A stretch of DNA of 6,331 nt from Candidatus Hydrogenedentota bacterium (lineage in GTDB: Bacteria; Hydrogenedentota; Hydrogenedentia; Hydrogenedentales; CAITNO01), in contig JAKPUV010000097.1 of NCBI GenBank assembly GCA_029554925.1, positions 1-6,331 of the forward strand. The letters run 5' to 3'. The notes under the pieces were generated by a model. That model was not told where the DNA came from and did no database searches. It saw only the letters and a program-made list of their open reading frames with translations. Each line of letters opens with the position of its first letter. Position 1 is the stretch's first letter. Below are positions 1 through 3,556 of the stretch, one piece after another. A program made the position numbers and the translations under genes.

Positions 1-632
1 CGGGGGGGAAGGAGGGCGGCGCGGGGGTGAAAGGGGCGGCGCACCCCGTCGTGCGGAACGGCGAAACTGGCCGCGATGGCCACGGCGTACAGCAGGAGCG
101 CCAGGGTGAACACGGCGCGGTAGCCCGTCTCGGCGCGGGGCGCCAGGCCGATGACGAAGCCCGCCAGGAGCGGGCCCGCCAGACGCGCCACAGCGCTCAC
201 GGTGGACAGCATCCCCAGGAAATAGTCGCGCCGCTCCTGGGTGCTGTAGTCGAAGGTGAACGTGTTGTTCCCCGCCCAGAAGAACCCCCAGGTCACCCCC
301 AGCAGGGCGCCCAGCGCCACCGCATGGTCCGCCGCGCCCCCGCGAAGCCAGAGGAGCGCCCCGTAGTACACGGCATGCAGCACCAGGCCGATGCGGAAGA
401 CATGCACGCGGTCGCGCGTCTTGGCATACCACCCCGCCAGGATGAACACGGCGGGGGTCACCGCGTACAGGGCGGTGTAGTGGAGGCAGACCACGCGGAA
501 ATCGAGGCTGTTGACGTAGAAGTACACCCCCACAAAGACCGAGCAGAGGGCCTCGGCCACATTGTAGAGGGCGTTCAGCGAAAGCACCAGCCCCGCCTTG
601 GGGTGCAGGCCGCTCGTTTCATCCCGAACCAA
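1..632 (-). CDS. Major facilitator superfamily transporter, N-terminal half (runs off left edge)
   Basis: Partial inner-membrane transporter; 210 N-terminal residues are visible and the frame is still open at position 1. I read six hydrophobic helices at about residues 13-40, 45-69, 77-96, 104-122, 139-164 and 171-192, the usual first half of a 12-helix MFS protein. The short charged loop after helix 2 (GWYAKTRDRVHVFR) sits where MFS motif A lies. The segment WGFFWAGNNTFTFDY at the end of helix 4, followed by the charged QERRDYFLG, resembles Bacillus YqgE-like MFS proteins; this is a family impression, and the substrate is unknown. The start is TTG at 632: it is the only usable start codon between an in-frame TAG at 716 and helix 1, and GGAGAA lies 5 bases upstream. 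The 67-residue membrane protein gene lies 81 bases upstream in the same direction with no terminator between, so cotranscription is likely. A plus-strand open frame over the same bases is a GC-driven shadow. Confidence 0.8.
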   Translation of the reverse strand, partial: MVRDETSGLHPKAGLVLSLNALYNVAEALCSVFVGVYFYVNSLDFRVVCLHYTALYAVTPAVFILAGWYAKTRDRVHVFRIGLVLHAVYYGALLWLRGGAADHAVALGALLGVTWGFFWAGNNTFTFDYSTQERRDYFLGMLSTVSAVARLAGPLLAGFVIGLAPRAETGYRAVFTLALLLYAVAIAASFAVPHDGVRRPFHPRAALLPP

Positions 633-637
633 GGGTA

Positions 638-643
638 TTCTCC
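638..643 (-). promoter_or_regulatory. Ribosome binding site for the TTG-started transporter
   Basis: GGAGAA on the minus strand, 5 bases before the TTG at 632. It decides the start because no ATG or GTG lies in frame between the upstream TAG (714-716) and the first membrane helix. A run of eight C on the minus strand (644-651) lies immediately upstream of it. Confidence 0.55.
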
Positions 644-713
644 GGGGGGGGCCCCGCCGGCCGGGTGCCGCCTGCCCTGTCCGCCGCCGGGAACACCCCG
701 GGGATCCGCCGGA

Positions 714-917
714 CTACTGCTGGTCCCCGTCCACTTCGCCGATCAGGGCGTTGAAGAGGTCCTCCGGTCCGCCGGGATAAAACAGGGCCACGAAGAAAAG
801 CACCGGCGAGGCCACGGTGTACACCACGAACCCGATGACGCCGGCCACCAGCCCCAGAATCCCCGCGAGCCAGCCGCCGGGCACCATCAACGACAGCACG
901 AAGTCCTTCTCTCTCAT
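714..917 (-). CDS. Small membrane protein, 67 residues, unknown function
   Basis: I do not recognise the family. The protein starts MREKDFVLSLMVPGGW, continues with a long hydrophobic stretch (about residues 16-47, glycine- and valine-rich) that could form one long or two short membrane helices, and ends in an amphipathic acidic tail (PGGPEDLFNALIGEV, then DGDQQ). Two PGG motifs bracket the hydrophobic core. The ATG at 917 is chosen because a strong GGAGG lies 8 bases upstream and a good promoter lies 47-80 bases upstream. A longer frame from 1124 would cross that promoter and read into the divergent gene, with arginine-rich, shadow-like sequence, so I reject it. An in-frame ATG at 932 (adding MEDAT) overlaps the ribosome binding site and is less likely. 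The gene precedes the MFS transporter by 81 bases, so it may be an accessory membrane peptide cotranscribed with it; that role is inference only. Confidence 0.6.
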   Translation of the reverse strand: MREKDFVLSLMVPGGWLAGILGLVAGVIGFVVYTVASPVLFFVALFYPGGPEDLFNALIGEVDGDQQ

Positions 918-925
918 CGTCGCGT

Positions 926-930
926 CCTCC
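926..930 (-). promoter_or_regulatory. Ribosome binding site for the 67-residue membrane protein
   Basis: GGAGG on the minus strand, 8 bases before the ATG at 917. It is the reason the short start is preferred over the upstream ATG codons at 932 and 1124. Confidence 0.6.
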
Positions 931-970
931 ATGACCTGTCCGAACCGAAAGTTGGCACTGCCCTGCCCCA

Positions 971-1000
971 AAAATACCGCACCCGCCGCCCCCCTGTCAA
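971..1000 (-). promoter_or_regulatory. Sigma70-type promoter for the membrane protein / transporter pair
   Basis: On the minus strand a perfect -35 TTGACA (1000-995) is followed after 18 bases by TATTTT (976-971; four of six match TATAAT). Transcription would start near 964, giving a leader of roughly 47 bases before the ATG at 917. The TTGACA stands out against very GC-rich surroundings. No operator was identified with confidence. Confidence 0.5.
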
Positions 1001-1031
1001 TCCGGCGGCCGTGCCCCTGCCGCCGCGGCAA

Positions 1032-1040
1032 TGGTATACT
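1032..1040 (+). promoter_or_regulatory. Extended -10 promoter element upstream of the McsA-like gene
   Basis: TGGTATACT is an exact extended -10 (TGn followed by TATACT at 1035-1040). No convincing -35 is seen 16-18 bases upstream, which an extended -10 can tolerate. The expected start near 1047 would leave a leader of only about 13 bases before the ATG at 1060 and would clip the ribosome binding region, so the true promoter may lie further upstream. Six-base GC arms, CCGCCG (1020-1025) and CGGCGG (1043-1048), flank the element symmetrically and could form an operator. Confidence 0.35.
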
Positions 1041-1059
1041 GGCGGCGGAGTTTCGCGCC

Positions 1060-1584
1060 ATGCTCTGCCAGAAATGCCACAGAAACCCCGCCACGGTCAA
1101 GTATGCCGAGGTGGTGGACGGCACGGTGGTCCACCAGGACCTCTGCGCCGAATGCCTGGAAACCTACCAGCGGGACGCCTCTTCCGCCTTCTCCCTGGGA
1201 GAGGCCAAACCGGGCATCCGCCCGCCCGGCGGCACCCCCAGACAGGCACCCGAGGGGCGCGGACCGGCCCGGACCTGCCCCTCCTGCGGCGACGCGCTGG
1301 CCAGGGTGCTGGATGCGGCGACGGCGGGGTGCCCGGCCTGCTACCGGCATTTCGGAGCGGAGATCGAGTCCGTGCTGGAGGGGCTGCACCGCGGCATGCG
1401 GCACCGGGGAAAGACCCCGCGTGTGGACGACGGCCGCGCGCGGCTGCACGCCCAGCTGCAGCACAAGCGCACCCTGCTGCGGAGCGTGCTGGGCCTGGAG
1501 GACTACGAGCAGGCCGCCCTGATCCGCGACGAGATCAAGGGGCTGGAGGCCGCGCTCAGAAACTCCGGAAGGGAGCTGGACTAG
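1060..1584 (+). CDS. mcsA: McsA-like double zinc-finger / UVR-motif protein
   Basis: 174 residues, close to the usual McsA length (B. subtilis about 185), with the whole McsA architecture. Zinc finger 1 uses C3, C6, C29 and C32 in MLCQKCHRNPATVKY...LCAEC. A low-complexity Pro/Gly linker spans about 40-70. Zinc finger 2 uses C73, C76, C91 and C94 in TCPSCGDAL...GCPACYRHF. The characteristic FGAEIESVLEGLHRG and GKTPR stretch follows at 98-121, and a C-terminal UVR motif at about 139-169 contains EDYEQAALIRDEIKGLE. In Firmicutes McsA is a cytoplasmic adaptor that activates the protein-arginine kinase McsB and takes part in ClpC-dependent protein quality control and metal stress. The start is ATG 1060, with GGCGGAG 9 bases upstream; an earlier in-frame ATG at 817 would add 81 residues running across the divergent promoter. 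An McsB-like gene follows after only 4 bases, indicating an operon. No CtsR or ClpC gene is in the window. The family is sure; the function here depends on a partner that looks inactive. Confidence 0.85.
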   Translation: MLCQKCHRNPATVKYAEVVDGTVVHQDLCAECLETYQRDASSAFSLGEAKPGIRPPGGTPRQAPEGRGPARTCPSCGDALARVLDAATAGCPACYRHFGAEIESVLEGLHRGMRHRGKTPRVDDGRARLHAQLQHKRTLLRSVLGLEDYEQAALIRDEIKGLEAALRNSGRELD

Positions 1585-1588
1585 CCCG

Positions 1589-2752
1589 ATGCCCGTCACC
1601 ACCCTGCTGAAAACCCCGCCCCCCTGGGCGGATTCCGGAGACGCCGCCGACTGGGCGGTGGTGGCGTGCCACTGCACCCTCGCGCGCAACTTCTCGGACT
1701 TTGTTTTTCCCGCGCGATGCAACGAGGGGGAACTCTGCGCCGTGGCCTCCCGGGTGCGCACCGCCGTGGAGGGGGCCCTCGCCGGACTGACGGCCGCCCC
1801 CCCCGCCTCCGACGCCGTCGAGACCGCCGCCTTCGCGGAGCGCTGGCTGGTCACCGACGCCTGGCCCGCCCTGCCCGAGCGGGCGCGGACGCTGCATCTC
1901 TCCCCCGCGCAGGACCTCGCGGTTTCCGCCAACACGGGGGACCACCTGCTGCTGCGTGCCGCCCTGCCCGGCAACCGTCTGGAGGACGCGTGGGCCCGGG
2001 CCAGCCAGGCCGACGACGCCCTGTCGGCACTGCTCAACTACGCCTGCGATGACCGGCTGGGCTTTCTCACCGCGCGGCTGGACATGACCGGAACGGGGCT
2101 GCGGGCGGGCGCGCTGCTGCACCTGCCCGCCCTCGCCGCGCGCGACGCCCTCGGCGGGCTCGCGCGCGATCTGGCCGCGCACCGTCTGGCCCTGCTGCCC
2201 GCCGCGCCGGGGAATCCCCCCGAGCACGGCGGCGCCCTGCGGGCCGGAGGCGGCCACCTCTGCCTCACAGCGGCGGAAATCGAGCCGCTGCCCGCCCAGT
2301 GCCTGCTGTCCACCGAGGACGGCGCGCGGACGGCCGCCGCGCCCGCCGCCGGGGACCTCTATGTCCTGCACAACACGGATGCCCTGGGCGTGCCCGAGGA
2401 GGAGCTCGTGCTCCGGGTCGGCCATGCGGCCCGGCAGGCGGCGGGCCTGGAGGAGCAGGCCCGCAACGTCCTTGCGCGCGACCGGGAACGCCTGGAGGAC
2501 CGCATCGCGCGGGCGGTCGCCCTCGCCCGGGGGGCGCGCCTGCTGGGGTTCCGGGAGGGGCTGGTCCTTCTCTCGACACTGCGCCTGGGCCGCGCCCTGG
2601 AGCTGGTTTCCGGCCCCGCGCCCGGCCGCATGGCCCGCGCCCTCGCGGAGACGCAGGCCGCGCATTTGTGCCTCATGCGGGGCGCCGAACGCACCGCCCT
2701 GTCCGTGGCGGCGGCGCGGGCGCGCTATTTCCAGGAACTGCTGACGGAATAG
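1589..2752 (+). CDS. McsB-like protein-arginine kinase homologue, probable pseudokinase
   Basis: 387 residues against about 350-365 for typical McsB. The fold is recognisable: LARNFSDFVFP (31-41) matches the LARNF segment, LGFLTARLDMTGTGLRAG (157-174) with LLHLPAL matches the LGYLTSCPTNxGTGLRAS / HLPAL block, LYVLHNTDALGVPEEEL (257-273) matches the QISNQxTLGxSEEE block, and LSTLRLGRALELV (328-340) matches the LSDVRLG segment near the C-terminus. The active site is degraded. SSRIR, which binds nucleotide phosphate, is ACHCT (26-30); NEEDH is NTGDH (115-119); the catalytic Cys position is R163; the glutamate of GEGSEA is not found. The phosphoarginine-binding RDxxRA near the C-terminus reads VAAARA (373-378). 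About 40 extra residues (roughly 203-250) precede the QISNQ-like block. I infer a structural or adaptor partner of the preceding McsA-like protein, without kinase activity. The ATG at 1589 follows the upstream stop by 4 bases, and GGGAG (1571-1575) is a somewhat distant ribosome binding site. The frame is intact, so it is not a decayed pseudogene. Confidence 0.78.
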   Translation: MPVTTLLKTPPPWADSGDAADWAVVACHCTLARNFSDFVFPARCNEGELCAVASRVRTAVEGALAGLTAAPPASDAVETAAFAERWLVTDAWPALPERARTLHLSPAQDLAVSANTGDHLLLRAALPGNRLEDAWARASQADDALSALLNYACDDRLGFLTARLDMTGTGLRAGALLHLPALAARDALGGLARDLAAHRLALLPAAPGNPPEHGGALRAGGGHLCLTAAEIEPLPAQCLLSTEDGARTAAAPAAGDLYVLHNTDALGVPEEELVLRVGHAARQAAGLEEQARNVLARDRERLEDRIARAVALARGARLLGFREGLVLLSTLRLGRALELVSGPAPGRMARALAETQAAHLCLMRGAERTALSVAAARARYFQELLTE

Positions 2753-2794
2753 GCCCCGCCCTGCCCCGCACCAAGCACCCACGCAAGGAGAGAC

Positions 2795-3502
2795 ATGTCC
2801 GACACGCACAGCGAGAAAACATCCGCCCCCGCCTGGGGCGCCGTCTTTGACGTGGACGGCACCATGGTGGACAACCACGCCTTTCACCAGGCCGCCTGGA
2901 TTGAGCTGGGCGCGCGGCGGGGCCTGCCCCTGGACGCGGAGTACTACCGGCACCACATCCACTCGAAGGACAACGCGGTGATCATGGAGAACATGCGCCG
3001 CAATTTCGGGCGGGACGACCTGGGGCAGGATGTCGCGGTGGAGAAGGAGGCCATCTACCGGGAGCTCTACGGCCCGCGCGTGCTTCCCATGCCCGGCCTC
3101 TCCGCCTTCCTTGGACAGCTTCGCCGGGCCGGAGTGCCCTGCGCCGTGGCCTCGAACGCCCCGGAGCCCAACGCCCGCCTCGTGCTGGACCGCCTCGGCG
3201 TGGCGGACATGTTTCCCGTGGTGCTGACCCCGGACGCCGGATTCCCGGGAAAGCCCGCCCCGGACCTCTTCCTCGCGGCCGCCGCCGCCCTGGGACTGCC
3301 CCCGGCGGCCTGCGTGGTCTTTGAGGACAGTTATTCGGGCTTTCTCGCCGCGGAGGCGGCGGGCATGCCCTTCATCGCCGTTCTGCGGGGCGCAAACCCC
3401 GTGAGCCTGCCCTACGCGGAGAAGGCCCTGATCAAACTGCACGATTTTGAGCCGCTCGAGGCGGACACCGTGGCGCGCGCGCTCGGCACAGCGCTGAAAT
3501 AG
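2795..3502 (+). CDS. HAD-superfamily hydrolase, beta-phosphoglucomutase / sugar-phosphatase type
   Basis: 235 residues, the normal size for a HAD subfamily IA protein with a helical C1 cap. All four catalytic motifs are visible. Motif I is FDVDGTMVDN with nucleophile D19 and acid/base D21. Motif II is AVASNAPEPN with S120 and N121. Motif III is GKPAPDLF with K153. Motif IV is FEDSYSG with E177 and D178 for magnesium. The cap lies between motifs I and II, at about residues 27-98, and includes HHIHSKDNAVIMENMRRNFG. FEDSxxG together with GKPAPD is typical of beta-phosphoglucomutase and related phosphosugar phosphatases. The protein is cytoplasmic, acting on a small phosphorylated metabolite by an aspartyl-phosphate mechanism; the sequence does not choose between mutase and phosphatase. 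The ATG at 2795 has AAGGAG 4 bases upstream. The gap from the McsB-like gene is 42 bases without a terminator, so readthrough from that operon is likely. It converges with the protease gene, 54 bases away. Confidence 0.85.
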   Translation: MSDTHSEKTSAPAWGAVFDVDGTMVDNHAFHQAAWIELGARRGLPLDAEYYRHHIHSKDNAVIMENMRRNFGRDDLGQDVAVEKEAIYRELYGPRVLPMPGLSAFLGQLRRAGVPCAVASNAPEPNARLVLDRLGVADMFPVVLTPDAGFPGKPAPDLFLAAAAALGLPPAACVVFEDSYSGFLAAEAAGMPFIAVLRGANPVSLPYAEKALIKLHDFEPLEADTVARALGTALK

Positions 3503-3533
3503 AAAACGGGCCCGCCCCGGGGGACGGGCCCGC
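3503..3533 (-). terminator. Rho-independent terminator of the metalloprotease gene
   Basis: Two copies of the self-complementary octamer CGGGCCCG (3507-3514 and 3525-3532) pair as an 8-bp stem. After one mismatch, two further G-C pairs close a four-base loop. Read on the minus strand the stem is followed by TTTT (3506-3503), so it terminates the leftward protease gene, whose stop codon is 24 bases upstream of it. On the plus strand the stem is followed by CACCTGTATCC with no T-run, so it probably serves the HAD gene poorly. Confidence 0.7.
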
Positions 3534-3556
3534 ACCTGTATCCTTGGAAGACGCCC

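Noticed and set aside
633..713. Intergenic hairpins between the small membrane protein and the transporter
   Set aside because: Several GC arms can pair (such as GTCCG with CGGAC) but no T-tract follows, and such pairings are expected by chance at this GC content.
953..968. Sigma54-like TGGCAC ... TGC on the plus strand
   Set aside because: The GG-to-GC spacing is one base short of the sigma54 rule and no activator site is visible.
817..1059. Upstream in-frame extension of the McsA-like protein from ATG 817
   Set aside because: It would add 81 residues before the MLCQKC zinc finger, with which the McsA family starts, and would cross a divergent promoter and gene.
918..1124. N-terminal extension of the small membrane protein from ATG 1124
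   Set aside because: It would read through the promoter and into the McsA-like coding sequence, while GGAGG sits correctly before the ATG at 917.
27..1610. A 527-residue plus-strand open frame
   Set aside because: It lies antisense to the MFS transporter and the small membrane protein and out of frame over the McsA-like gene. Its composition is His/Gly/Arg-rich with no domain.
3503..3533. Terminator for the plus-strand HAD gene
   Set aside because: The hairpin is shared, but on the plus strand no T-tract follows it. The T-tract is on the minus-strand side.
1556..3535. A 659-residue minus-strand open frame spanning the McsB-like and HAD genes
   Set aside because: It is Arg/Gly/Pro-rich low-complexity sequence without domains, opposite two recognisable genes. 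This is what antisense frames look like in GC-rich coding DNA.
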